A stretch of 64,000 nt of DNA from the NCBI GenBank assembly GCA_029261875.1, contig JAJDAL010000034.1:1-64000 (forward strand), in the 5' to 3' direction. This stretch comes from Deltaproteobacteria bacterium. GTDB lineage: Bacteria > Myxococcota_A > UBA9160 > JAJDAL01. Of the stretch, positions 1-8,733 are shown piece by piece. The position numbers and the translations under genes are program-made. Numbering within the stretch: the stretch's first letter is position 1; each line of letters begins with the position of its first letter. A model generated the notes under the pieces. The model saw only the letters and a program-made list of their open reading frames with translations, was not told the DNA's origin and did no database searches.

Positions 1-259
1 CAAGTCCCCTTCCCCACCCTGCCGTACTTCGCAGCTGAGAGAAGTCCACCTTGGCCATGGTGGGGAAGATCATCAACCACACGAGGACGGCGATTGCGAG
101 GTTGACACTCCCCACTTCGAAGGCGCGAAGCCACGAGAAGACCCATGGCGCGACGGCACCGAGAACCAACCCCGCAAGGATCGAGAGGAAAACCCAGACT
201 GCCAGATAGGCCTTGAAGGTGCCGATCTCGTGCGCCGGCGGCGTTGCTGCAGGAGTCAT
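1..259 (-). CDS. acr3: Acr3-family arsenite efflux permease, N-terminal part (cut by window edge)
   Basis: The reading frame opens at an ATG at 259 and runs off the left edge, so only 86 codons are visible. Its start reads MTPAATPPAHEIGTFKAY and continues into a first hydrophobic segment and a second one ending in LMIFPTMAKVDF, which is the hallmark start of Acr3/ArsB-type arsenite exporters of the BASS fold. Acr3 expels As(III) through the inner membrane using the proton-motive force. It lies 42 bp downstream of arsI and is the likely last visible gene of an arsR-arsI-acr3 operon. The family call rests on the two visible segments only. Confidence 0.85.
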   Translation of the reverse strand, partial: MTPAATPPAHEIGTFKAYLAVWVFLSILAGLVLGAVAPWVFSWLRAFEVGSVNLAIAVLVWLMIFPTMAKVDFSQLRSTAGWGRGL

Positions 260-301
260 CCGGCGACGTTCCCCTCCATCGTGCAGCAAAGGGGCTTCGG
301 C

Positions 302-745
302 TCAGTCCCCATCGGCGACGTTCTTCGTATAGAGCGAGAGTTCCTCGTCCGTCTTCGCCCCGTAGTGTTCGAGCTGACCGAAAGACTGAAACGTCTCCCA
401 ACGAACGCCCTGCGGATCGGCGGTCCAATTCTTTTCGGAGTCAGCGAAGCAGCACTGCGTTCGCCCCACCTCCAGAAGCGGCGCCTCCGCCTCCTCGAGA
501 GCCTTGCGAATTCCCTCGAGCTCGCCGTCCGCATCGACTTGGATGCCGACGTGGTGAATCCCGGGAACGTCGCCCGCAATCTCGAGCACCTCGACGGTGA
601 AATTCACAGCGGGGTCGTCGAGCAGCCACTTCGCGTATCGGTCGCGCGTGACCGTTGGTTCGGCGCCAAAGAGTGTCTGGTAAAAGCCGACTGAGGCATC
701 GAACTTCGTCTCATTCACGTTGACGTGCAGGTGGATTCGTTTCAT
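302..745 (-). CDS. arsI: ArsI-type C-As lyase (glyoxalase-fold dioxygenase)
   Basis: A 147-residue protein of the vicinal-oxygen-chelate fold. The start at 745 is chosen because AAGGAG lies about 9 bp upstream and the product begins MKRIHLHVNV; an in-frame upstream extension is Arg-rich and overlaps arsR. The Fe(II) triad expected for ArsI is visible as His5, His64 or His65, and Glu117. The adjacent cysteine pair that binds trivalent organoarsenicals is visible as Cys98-Cys99 in TQCCFADS. ArsI enzymes demethylate methylarsenite and trivalent aromatic arsenicals to arsenite, which the downstream Acr3 would export. CadI-type cadmium-induced proteins are a close alternative, but the operon context favours ArsI. 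Confidence 0.88.
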   Translation of the reverse strand: MKRIHLHVNVNETKFDASVGFYQTLFGAEPTVTRDRYAKWLLDDPAVNFTVEVLEIAGDVPGIHHVGIQVDADGELEGIRKALEEAEAPLLEVGRTQCCFADSEKNWTADPQGVRWETFQSFGQLEHYGAKTDEELSLYTKNVADGD

Positions 746-759
746 TGATAACAGCTCCT

Positions 760-1110
760 TCAGGCGCTCGCGCGCCGGCCTGCGTCCCAACAGTCCTCGA
801 GTGCATCGGCGAGGCCACGGAGCGTGGACGCCAGCGCTCCGATTTCGATCCTGTAATGCATCTCGCGCCCGTACTTCTCCGCTCGTACCACCCCGGCCCG
901 CTTGAGCAGCGCCAGGTGCCGCGACACGCCGGAGAAGTGAATTCCGCAGCACTGCGACGCCTCGGTGACCGTGAGCGCACGTCCGCTCGCTGCCAGATGC
1001 GCCACCAAGGACAGGCGTATCGGGTCACAAAGCGCCTGAAACAGCTCGGCTTCGAGCCGCTCGCTGAGGGCCGTCTGGCATGCGGCAGGGAGTCCGGATC
1101 GAGTCGCCAT
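760..1110 (-). CDS. arsR: ArsR-family metalloid-responsive repressor
   Basis: A 116-residue winged-helix repressor. The recognition region reads FSGVSRHLALLKRAGVV, typical of ArsR/SmtB DNA-binding helices, and DPIRLSLVAHL matches the first core helix. A vicinal Cys pair sits just before the recognition helix (SQCCGIHFSG), a plausible As(III) site; other cysteines lie at 11, 28 and near the C-terminus. Neighbours arsI and acr3 follow on the same strand, so it probably represses the whole operon, including itself, from the AT-rich region just upstream. The metalloid specificity is inferred from context. Confidence 0.9.
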   Translation of the reverse strand: MATRSGLPAACQTALSERLEAELFQALCDPIRLSLVAHLAASGRALTVTEASQCCGIHFSGVSRHLALLKRAGVVRAEKYGREMHYRIEIGALASTLRGLADALEDCWDAGRRASA

Positions 1111-1485
1111 CGAGATAAACTAGTATACATGCGCAACTATGCAAATATATATTTCTCAATTGCTTTTAGCCGGAGCCGGCGCTGGGCCGGGCACGATCAG
1201 CTTGTAGTCCCCCACCCCGCGGTGGCTTGGCGACCGACAGCAGCGAAAGAGATTCCATGGTTGCGTTGCTGGGGGGGCAGGAGAGGCCCTGACAGTTCAA
1301 AGACTTTCGGTGCCCGTCAAAGTACCGCCGTACCCCTCGAGTTCACGCCAAGTCACAGAGCGGTCTGTTTCGAAGGCTGAGAAGAATTGAAGATTTCTTA
1401 CCGCCACCCTGGATCGCGCCGACACTACCCACTCGTGAGGAAAGTCTCGATCCGCTTTTCATGCGCCCTTGCAAGGAGATTCTTC
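1111..1485. other. Intergenic region between divergent arsR and the M4-like gene
   Basis: About 375 bp. The arsR-proximal end holds the AT-rich candidate operator. The rest is GC-rich and shows no convincing coding or RNA structure. An in-frame extension of the next ORF begins at 1387, but it lacks a ribosome site and a signal-peptide-like start, so I treat it as non-coding. Confidence 0.4.
1118..1160 (-). promoter_or_regulatory. Candidate ars promoter/operator
   Basis: A strikingly AT-rich patch in otherwise GC-rich DNA immediately upstream of arsR. It contains a perfect 12-bp palindrome (AAATATATATTT, 1143 to 1154) and two ATGC-led half-repeats at about 1130 and 1139. ArsR repressors normally bind AT-rich dyads overlapping their own promoter, so this is the natural operator candidate. 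The exact boxes were not matched to a defined consensus. Confidence 0.4.
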
Positions 1486-2991
1486 GTGCGAATCATGAGC
1501 CGATTGATGGCAACCTGCTGGTTGCTCGCCGGATTGTCTCCCGCCGCCCACGCGGATCTCCAGCGATTCGTCTACGACGGTGCCGATGTGCCGCCCCTGC
1601 CCGGCGTGCTCGTCCGGAGTGAGGGCGAGCCGCCCACAGGAAACAACGAAGTCGATAGCGGTTATGACTACGTGGGCGATGCCTACGACTACTTTCTCGA
1701 GATGTTCGGCCGGGACGGTTGGGATGACAAGGGATCGCCGGTCGAACTCACCGTGGGCACGTGCCTGGACTACGTCGGTTTTAGTTGCATCGGAACGACT
1801 TCGCTCGTGCCTCTGAACAAGAAAGCCGGTCCTCTCGGCCTCGTCATGGGAACACTCTCGACAATGGATGACACTCTGGCGGCGGAATATGCGGTAGGCG
1901 TCATCGAGTCCAGCTCGGAAATGGTCTATTTCGGCGAGACCGGAGCCATCGCCCAGGGCTATGCCTTCACCTTTGGGGAAGTGGTGGATCTAACGAACGG
2001 CGTGGCGGATGTGCCTGGCGGCCGTTGGTACTTCGGAGACGACGTCTTTTACGGCCTTCTCGGTCAGGTGACCGGCATCAAAAATTTTATTGACCCCAAC
2101 GAGTTTGGCGACCCAGCGAAGATGAGTGACCCGCTGTTCCAGTGCGGCCATCTGAGCGAGGGCGGGATCTATGCCAATAGCAGCCTCATCACGCACGCTT
2201 TCGCGCTCACGACCGATGGCGGCGCCTTCAATGGACACGACATCACGGGGATCGGGATCGAAAAGGCTGGACGCATTTACTATCGGACCGTCACCGAGTT
2301 GCTCCCCCGGACCGCAACGTTTCTCGACAACTACAACGCGGTGCAGCAGGCATGCAAGGATCTCGTCGGCACCCACGGCATCACCCAATCCGATTGCATT
2401 GAAGTGAAGAAGGCCCTCGACGCAGTGGAGATGTGGATGACCATTCCCTGCGCGGGCGCCTGCCCCGCTGAGCCGCTGACCTCTTGCGACGAGTCGGCGC
2501 CCGGAAAGCGCACCCGATTGACTTTGATCGACCGCTGGACGAGCCGCGACACCTTGTCCTGGGATCTCGAAACCAGCGGAATTCCGATTGACGACGCGAT
2601 GGTGGATCCGCGCTTCTACAGTACCCAGGCGATGTGCCTCTACGACCACTCGGGTCCCGACGGAGCAGCGGTCTTGAAGCTCGAAGCCAAGGCCAACATC
2701 CAGGGACTGTGGAAGCCGCTCGCGGGTGGCGGATGGAGCGCGCGTTACCCGAGCCGTTTGCCGGACGGTGTTCGCAAGATCAGCCTGAAGAACACCCAAT
2801 CGGGAACCACGCGGATCCGGGTCGCCGCGAAGGGGGAGAATCTCGCCATGCCGGACCTCAACTCGATCGAGGGTCCTTTGAAGGCCCAGCTCTTCAACAC
2901 CTTCACCGAACATTGCTGGTCCACAGACTACGACACGCCGGTGATCAGCCCCAAGGGCGATCGATTGCGCGCGGTGGAAATTGGCAACTAG
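1486..2991 (+). CDS. Catalytically dead thermolysin-like (M4) secreted protein
   Basis: A 501-residue paralogue of the metalloprotease encoded at 3112 to 5241. A GTG at 1486 is preferred: AAGGAG ends 7 bp upstream, and it begins a signal peptide (MSRLMATCWLLAG then SPAAHA). Unlike the paralogue it lacks the FTP/PepSY propeptide. Alignment to the paralogue shows every zinc and catalytic position replaced: HEVTH became AEYAV (residues 133 to 137), the third ligand in ALNESYAD became AIAQGYAF, and the catalytic His in GGVHINSG became GGIYANSS. The flanking fold motifs (YFGE, DLTNG, MSDPLF, GIGIEKA) and a C-terminal Cys-containing domain are kept. It is therefore a full-length pseudoenzyme, possibly a binding or inhibitory partner, rather than a decayed gene. 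Confidence 0.8.
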   Translation: MRIMSRLMATCWLLAGLSPAAHADLQRFVYDGADVPPLPGVLVRSEGEPPTGNNEVDSGYDYVGDAYDYFLEMFGRDGWDDKGSPVELTVGTCLDYVGFSCIGTTSLVPLNKKAGPLGLVMGTLSTMDDTLAAEYAVGVIESSSEMVYFGETGAIAQGYAFTFGEVVDLTNGVADVPGGRWYFGDDVFYGLLGQVTGIKNFIDPNEFGDPAKMSDPLFQCGHLSEGGIYANSSLITHAFALTTDGGAFNGHDITGIGIEKAGRIYYRTVTELLPRTATFLDNYNAVQQACKDLVGTHGITQSDCIEVKKALDAVEMWMTIPCAGACPAEPLTSCDESAPGKRTRLTLIDRWTSRDTLSWDLETSGIPIDDAMVDPRFYSTQAMCLYDHSGPDGAAVLKLEAKANIQGLWKPLAGGGWSARYPSRLPDGVRKISLKNTQSGTTRIRVAAKGENLAMPDLNSIEGPLKAQLFNTFTEHCWSTDYDTPVISPKGDRLRAVEIGN

Positions 2992-3071
2992 CTCGGGGAC
3001 GATCTCACGCCACCGGGCCCGCTCGCCGCAGGCACTTGCCGTCATCGAGCGGGCGAAGCAAGAAGCTACCG

Positions 3072-3091
3072 GTTCGCGTTCAACCGCGAAC
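3072..3091. terminator. Hairpin between convergent M4-like genes
   Basis: Perfect 7-bp stem GTTCGCG/CGCGAAC with a 6-nt loop, lying between two convergent stop codons and followed by an A-rich GAAAAT on the plus strand. No strong U-tract follows, so it may be a weak or bidirectional terminator. Confidence 0.35.
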
Positions 3092-3111
3092 GAAAATCGG
3101 AAGCTCGCGAA

Positions 3112-5241
3112 CTAGTTCTTTGCTTTGGCTTTGAAGATACCCGCGTCTTGTTTCAGGGGCGCGTCATAGGTGACGGACCAGCAGGGACCGTCGAACCCGG
3201 CCGTGTTCTGGAATTCGACGGTTACCGGTCCACTGATCGCATCCAAAGACGACACACCCAGGGCGGATCCCGATCCCGTCATCACGAGGCGAGTCTTTCC
3301 GCCCTTCACCGGCTTGACGAGAGCGGTCTTGGTTCCGAAGGGAAGTGTGCTCTTGTTCTTGTACTTGTACCCCCCGTTCTTGAGCGCCTTCCAGCAAGGC
3401 TCGCCCTCGCACGGGGCGCCTCCGGACGGCGCGACGGTTTCGAGGATGAGGTTTGCGGTTTCGCCGGGTCCGGATTGGTCGTAGGCGCACAACGCGTAGG
3501 ACGATCCACCGCCCACCGGGTCGCCGCGTTCGCCGGCCGTCGCCGGGGGGCCAATCATCTTCCAAACAAGCTTGTCCTTCTCGTCCTTGGTGGGGTTGTC
3601 TTTGATCAAGAGCGTCGAGACGGAGCCCGGTGCCGGTGCTTCGCAAGTCCCCCGGGGTTCGGCCGGACACAGACTCGTGCAGGGAGAGGGCGCGGACATT
3701 TCGACGGCGTCGAGCGCATTCCCGACTTCGTCACAATCGGCTTGGGCGATTCCCGAAGTACCGATCAGGTCCGAGCAAGATTGTCGCAGGGCTGAATCGT
3801 TGTGCAGAAATCCCGAAGTGCTGGTGAGATAGACCGTCAGCGCGCGGTAGTGGATCTGTGCCGCCTTCTCGAGACCGATTCCGACGATGTCGACGGCGTT
3901 GAAGTTCCCACCGTCCACCATCAGCGCATAGGCGTGATTCGCGATGCCGCTGTTGATGTGGACCCCGCCGGAGTCGTCCAAGGAGCAATGGAAGATCGGG
4001 TCGCTTAGCTTGGCTGGACTCGGCCCGGCGAGCCCCAGCGCGGGATCCATCATGTTTCGCACGCCGAAACCGCCACCGAAGATGTCGTCGAAAAGCCACC
4101 AGCGGGAATCCCCCGCGTTCTCGGAACCGTTCGTTAGATCGACGGTCTCACCGAAGATGTCCGCGTAGGATTCGTTGAGAGCCCCGCTCTCGCCGAAATA
4201 GATCAATCCCGCGGTGGCGAGGACGACGCCGTGGGTCACTTCGTGAACCATGATGTCGTCCATCACGACATTGGCACCGATGAAGATGTGATTGAGATTC
4301 TCGTCGAAGGTGGCATTCAAGCAGGGGCATCCACACCAATCGGGGCAGCTCCGAACCGTTGTGAGGAGCGGTGCACCTTCGCCGTCCCAGCTGTCGCGTC
4401 CGTGCTCGTTGAGGAAGTAGTCGTAAGAATCTCCGAGGTAATCGTAGGCGCGATCCACATCGACCTGCCCTACGGGGCCTTCTCCTTCGCTCCGAGCGAG
4501 CGTTCCCGGAATCGCGTTGGTGGCATTCGCGTTGTAGATGGTTCTCGCCAACGCGTCCGGGCGCGGATCGAAGTGGAACAGCAACTCACCGGAGTGCGCG
4601 TCGATCCAAATATGCTGTGCGTCGTGTCCGCCGGCGGCCTTCAGGAACCATGCGAGGCGCGTCACGTTGGCGACGGCGCCCAGGTGTGCCGGATTGACGA
4701 TCTCGAGTGCAGGTTCACTCATTCCGCCGATCGAGAGCTGCAGGGAGCCCAACAGCGCCCACCCGATGGCCGTCGCCTCCGTGCGATCGATGTTCGGCAC
4801 GAGGTTCAAATGGCTGGGCACCGGAAGTGTGCTGGCAAGGACGGAGACCACCTCTCCACCGCGCAGATGCAAGGTCAGCTCGCCGCCGCGAACGGGAATG
4901 CCAGCCATCGATTGCTGGACGCGAACATGGGTCATTCCCACGGAGTCGGACTCGGAAACCATCCGGACCGTAGCCTCGATGCCATTCGAGAACCCGAACG
5001 TGGCCCCCTGGGACGCGAGAAAGTCGCGCACGATCTGCTTCGGATCGATTTCGCCCTCCGAGGCCGTCGATCGTGCGCTGCGCAGGGCGGAATCGCCTCG
5101 CTTGTAGAACACGCCGAGCCCCGTGCGGGGGGAGTTCACCAAGGAATCGGCGTCGCCCTCGCTGGCGTCGACTGCGTGCGCAGCGCCCAGGCAAACAACA
5201 GCGGATAGCGCGCAAAGGAATGTCGTTCTCAAAAATCGCAT
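3112..5241 (-). CDS. Secreted thermolysin-family (M4) metalloprotease with propeptide
   Basis: A 709-residue preproenzyme. The start at 5241 gives the signal peptide MRFLRTTFLCALSAVVCLGA followed by AHA. Residues about 60 to 230 match the FTP/PepSY propeptide of M4 peptidases, which acts as chaperone and inhibitor. The catalytic domain carries His333-Glu334-xx-His337 (HEVTH), the third zinc ligand Glu357 in ALNESYAD, and the catalytic His428 in GGVHINSG, so it should be active. Beyond about residue 500 lies a Cys-rich linker and a C-terminal domain shared with the inactive paralogue opposite. Likely exported and processed extracellularly. No clear Shine-Dalgarno site is visible. Confidence 0.92.
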   Translation of the reverse strand: MRFLRTTFLCALSAVVCLGAAHAVDASEGDADSLVNSPRTGLGVFYKRGDSALRSARSTASEGEIDPKQIVRDFLASQGATFGFSNGIEATVRMVSESDSVGMTHVRVQQSMAGIPVRGGELTLHLRGGEVVSVLASTLPVPSHLNLVPNIDRTEATAIGWALLGSLQLSIGGMSEPALEIVNPAHLGAVANVTRLAWFLKAAGGHDAQHIWIDAHSGELLFHFDPRPDALARTIYNANATNAIPGTLARSEGEGPVGQVDVDRAYDYLGDSYDYFLNEHGRDSWDGEGAPLLTTVRSCPDWCGCPCLNATFDENLNHIFIGANVVMDDIMVHEVTHGVVLATAGLIYFGESGALNESYADIFGETVDLTNGSENAGDSRWWLFDDIFGGGFGVRNMMDPALGLAGPSPAKLSDPIFHCSLDDSGGVHINSGIANHAYALMVDGGNFNAVDIVGIGLEKAAQIHYRALTVYLTSTSGFLHNDSALRQSCSDLIGTSGIAQADCDEVGNALDAVEMSAPSPCTSLCPAEPRGTCEAPAPGSVSTLLIKDNPTKDEKDKLVWKMIGPPATAGERGDPVGGGSSYALCAYDQSGPGETANLILETVAPSGGAPCEGEPCWKALKNGGYKYKNKSTLPFGTKTALVKPVKGGKTRLVMTGSGSALGVSSLDAISGPVTVEFQNTAGFDGPCWSVTYDAPLKQDAGIFKAKAKN

Positions 5242-5431
5242 AGAAGTGCCGGAAAATACCCGCGTGTGACAGATTCCTGTCCACTGCCGCAAACCCGCCG
5301 TAGAACGAATGAGCGTATCTGTGTTTCCTTGGTTTAGGAAGGTTCCGAAGTTCTCGATCGCGAAACGATCGGACGGCTAGAACGCGATCTGACGGTATTC
5401 GTCACGTACAATTTCTTCGGTGGCGCCGATC

Positions 5432-6076
5432 TCACCTCGAATCGTCCAGATCGCGCCGCCGTTCCCGCCGCGCGTGCCGCCCTGCAAGGGCCCCGAGGCC
5501 AAGTGATGCGAGGACCCACGTCGACGGCTCCGGCGTGCAAATATATTGGGAATCGCAGATTTCGGTCCGCGGGATCGGTTGGAATCCGTCGAGGTTAATG
5601 AGCGGAAAGAACTCATCCGTTCCGAACAGGCTGTTGGTACCCGAGAAAGTGAAATACGGACCGAAATTGGATTGAAACGTTCCGATCAATTGGAAGTCCA
5701 GGCTGGGTCAGAACGTCACGTGATTCGGGGGGACGCCGCCGGCCGCGAATTGCACATAGAGCGCGTTGGGGTCCACGAGGAAACCGGATGCACCCGGCCC
5801 GAGAGAGCCACAGGGAACGTATAAGCAGGATGGGGGTTCGAAGCTCATGTCGAACTCGAAGGCCGTTGCGCCGATGATCCCGATTGCTCCCGCGATCAAC
5901 GGGAACATCCGATTGAATTCGCAGGTTGTAGACGCCGCGTTCGGAAGTCCGCTCGGCGCAGAAGATCACTGTCGAGATGCACCGGAACTTGGCCGGTGTC
6001 CTTCGCAGGAATCTCCCAGCGCGAGGTTTGGAAGGAAGAGAACGAAGAGTGCGACGATGAATTGTGCGAATTGCAT
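5432..6076 (-). pseudogene. PEP-CTERM protein ORF interrupted by two in-frame TGA codons
   Basis: A single reading frame runs from an ATG at 6076 with a signal peptide (MQFAQFIVALFVLFLPNLAL then GDS) to a C-terminal PEP-CTERM sorting tail at about 5475 to 5540 (TPEPSTWVLASLGLGALAG then an Arg-rich stretch), but TGA codons at 5966 to 5968 and 5708 to 5710 break it. Both ends and the middle share the same frame, so there is no frameshift; two nonsense changes suffice. PEP-CTERM tails are recognised by exosortase in Gram-negative bacteria. Either a recent pseudogene, a sequence error, or, less likely, recoding. Confidence 0.6.
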
Positions 6077-6244
6077 TGCGTCATCCCCTCGGCGGTGATT
6101 CTACCACGATCGAGGGGGTCGATCGGAGTCGATTTCGACGGTCGAGCGAATCGAAGTGCACGCAACGCGCCAAGGGTGCACACGGCCGCTAGCTACCAAT
6201 CGGACCCCGTGTCGAATCCGGCCAGTTCGCAGTAGAGTCGCAGC

Positions 6245-7120
6245 ATGGGTGGGAATCTATCGAAGCGCGAAGAGGTCTCGGTGTTCAGCCAACACGCGCT
6301 GGCGTTGGCCGAGCGTCTGTGCATCCGGACGGCGCTAGTTCTTGCAGACGAGCTAGGAGACCCTTTCCGCGCCGAGCGCGGCTCCCTCGAGCGCGTAATC
6401 TGGTTGGCCCAGGAAGAGTCCGCCGAATCCCGCTCGGACGGGGAAATCGTGATCCCGATCCCGGGGGCCAAGCTCACCCGAATGAGCCAGATCAACCTCG
6501 GCCTCTATTCCGCAACCTTGCGAGGCTACCTCGAGCTGGATGAGAACGTATTGTGCTTGTCGGGCATTGCGGGGTCTGGTCGTTTGGACCTCATGCTCGT
6601 CACCCAACCCAACCGCGACTTTCCCTGGCTCCGTACAGAAGACCTGGAGCGCACACGCGGCTTGATTCCGTCCCAGGTGTTCGGCCGTTTGCTCGGGCTC
6701 GTGCTTCGCTTTGCCGCCCAGGGACGCGAGGGGAAATCCATAGGAGCGATATTCGTGGTCGGGGAAATGGAGCAGCTCGATCCCTTCATTCGACAGCTCA
6801 TCTTGAACCCGTGCAAGGGACACCCGCGGAAACTACGCAGTTTGCACAATCCGGACTTCGAGGAGTCTTTGCGTGAATTCTGCGCAATCGACGGGGCGGT
6901 GATCGTCAACAAGAATGGAGTGGTTGAATCCGTGGGAACCTACCTCGACGCTCCAACCAAGAACGTTCGATTGCAACCGGGCCAAGGGGCTCGGCATGCA
7001 GCCGCTGCCGCGATCACCAAGGTGACCGACTCCATCGCCTTCGCGATCTCGGAATCCTCCGGAAGTGTGACCCTCTTCGACAACGGCAAGCCGGTCCTCG
7101 AGCTCGAAAGACCGAGATAG
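6245..7120 (+). CDS. Diadenylate cyclase (DAC/DisA_N domain), soluble
   Basis: A 291-residue protein whose C-terminal part (about 160 to 290) shows the two DAC signatures: DGA at 216 to 218 and RH-AAA at 250 to 254, followed by the AISESSGSVTLFDNGK end strand. DAC domains condense two ATP into cyclic di-AMP. The N-terminal 155 residues have no membrane segment and no DisA-like helix-hairpin-helix domain, so it is neither CdaA nor DisA; the layout resembles DacZ/CdaZ-type cyclases. It is flanked by secreted proteins with no obvious operon partner. The expected second Arg of RHRAA is Ala here, so activity is probable but not certain. The start lacks a strong ribosome site. Confidence 0.75.
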   Translation: MGGNLSKREEVSVFSQHALALAERLCIRTALVLADELGDPFRAERGSLERVIWLAQEESAESRSDGEIVIPIPGAKLTRMSQINLGLYSATLRGYLELDENVLCLSGIAGSGRLDLMLVTQPNRDFPWLRTEDLERTRGLIPSQVFGRLLGLVLRFAAQGREGKSIGAIFVVGEMEQLDPFIRQLILNPCKGHPRKLRSLHNPDFEESLREFCAIDGAVIVNKNGVVESVGTYLDAPTKNVRLQPGQGARHAAAAAITKVTDSIAFAISESSGSVTLFDNGKPVLELERPR

Positions 7121-7308
7121 CCACGTCGAAGAGGCAATAGCCATTTTCCCGTGAAGGTGGAGCTACGCCTTGTCCCACACAGGGAACCTCCCGAAGGTCA
7201 CTAAACGACAATTCAGCTCAACCTGGGGTTGACACACCAGGCGCGACACCATCGACTTCCAAAACGTTGGATCGCGGTACTCGAAGACTCGGAACTCGTG
7301 GAGTAGCG

Positions 7309-8316
7309 CTACTCGTCGAAAATGGAGTCATCGGCCCAGCGGTCGTCGAAGCAGCCGAGTGCCGCGTAGACCTCGCCCCGGACCGATACCTGCTTCGCAA
7401 AGACGCTGCTGAACTGTGTGTGCGTGGTCTCCGGGTCGGTTGTGCCCAGGCGGACCCGACGCTCGGGTGCCAGGACCGCGCCGAACAGGTAGTCGTGCGC
7501 CGCCTGGTCTTCTGCACGAACCGAGGGCCCGCGGCCGATCACGTTGAGGATCACGCGGTTTGAACGCACTCGATAGCAGTGTCCGAGCTGGACCCGACCG
7601 CGCACGTTGATCAGGATCTTGACGTCCCGGATGATGCCGTTCTCGTCCACGTTGTCGGTGGCGATCCAGAGCTGCCCCCCGGAATCGGAATCGTCCGCGC
7701 AGAAGTGGCCCCGGGCCGCGCCTTCCAGAACCAGGTCTTCCATCTCGATCACAGGTCGATCGGTCCCGCGCGCGTCGATGAGAAAGATCCCGCCGGCGGG
7801 AACCCGAACGCTTCCCAGCGAGTGTGTGGCGGGAATCGCCGCGAGCGTCGTCGACTTCTCTGCCAGGCCCCCCTGGAGCGCACGGCATTCGGACACCGCC
7901 GGATGCTCACCGGTTGTGTCGGTGCGCCAGATCGAGGGCGGGTGCGGGCGTTGTTTGAACGAAACCGATCCGCCGCCGGTGAAAACCCCGCCGCCGATGA
8001 TGGCGTAGTCGTCCTCCGGCAGGCGCTGGAACCGAACTGCGGTGCCCCTCTCTTCGCTGGCGATCATGTACCCGATGTCCCCGACGTGGTGCTTGATGTT
8101 GCGCGCGCAGACCGCAGAGAAGGAGGGCCATTCCCATTGCTCGTATTCGCGCTGGAAGACCGCGCCCGAGCGAAGCTGCATCAGGGAGACGACGGGATAC
8201 TTCGTGAGCTCGCCGAGCACTTCGCATGGATCACCCCCCGATTGGGCGGAGGCGGCGGTGCTGAGCACGATGGCTCCAAGCAGACACACCACCCGATGGG
8301 ATAGAAGGGTCGGCAT
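7309..8316 (-). CDS. Secreted protein of unknown function
   Basis: 335 residues. The start at 8316 has AGGAG about 8 bp upstream and encodes a signal peptide (MPTLLSHRVVCLLGAIVLST then AASAQ). The mature part is polar with scattered cysteines, Gly-rich turns (GGGVFTGGGS) and a beta-rich middle (DVKILINVRGRVQLGHCYRV), suggesting an extracellular beta-sandwich or beta-helix. I do not recognise a family. It stands alone between the diadenylate cyclase and a Rid-family gene, with no same-strand partner close by. Confidence 0.65.
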   Translation of the reverse strand: MPTLLSHRVVCLLGAIVLSTAASAQSGGDPCEVLGELTKYPVVSLMQLRSGAVFQREYEQWEWPSFSAVCARNIKHHVGDIGYMIASEERGTAVRFQRLPEDDYAIIGGGVFTGGGSVSFKQRPHPPSIWRTDTTGEHPAVSECRALQGGLAEKSTTLAAIPATHSLGSVRVPAGGIFLIDARGTDRPVIEMEDLVLEGAARGHFCADDSDSGGQLWIATDNVDENGIIRDVKILINVRGRVQLGHCYRVRSNRVILNVIGRGPSVRAEDQAAHDYLFGAVLAPERRVRLGTTDPETTHTQFSSVFAKQVSVRGEVYAALGCFDDRWADDSIFDE

Positions 8317-8733
8317 AGGAGGCTCCTTCGGTGGTGGCGGCGAAGCGACAGCTTCTTCGAGAGCCAGTCTACCGTGGGGACGTGCCCGTCGTTCCTTAGA
8401 TCTTCGTGAGGAGCGCCCGGGCCGGCCGCGGGTGATTGACCTGCTCCGGAGCGGCCTTCGCCACATGAGCTGCCGGGGCGCTTCCGCCCAGGCGAGACTT
8501 GCTCTAGCGAGACCTGACCTGGTAAGGAGCCGTCAGCACAACGGACCCACCGTCGTGGTTCGGCGGTGGGCCGGGCGCCACTCCGGCGCGTTCGCGCCCT
8601 GCGTCTATGCAGTCGCGATTACGAGGCGCCTCGTCGAAACGACCCAACACAGTTCCAAGCCAAGTCGGATTGACCCGGGAAAGCAGCGATGGCGTCACCA
8701 ATGGGCGTCGAACGACGACCGCGCCCGAACGGC

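Noticed and set aside
5613..5969. Minus-strand Arg-rich ORF of 118 residues within the PEP-CTERM region
   Set aside because: Its composition is that of a shadow frame; the PEP-CTERM frame carries the signal peptide and sorting tail.
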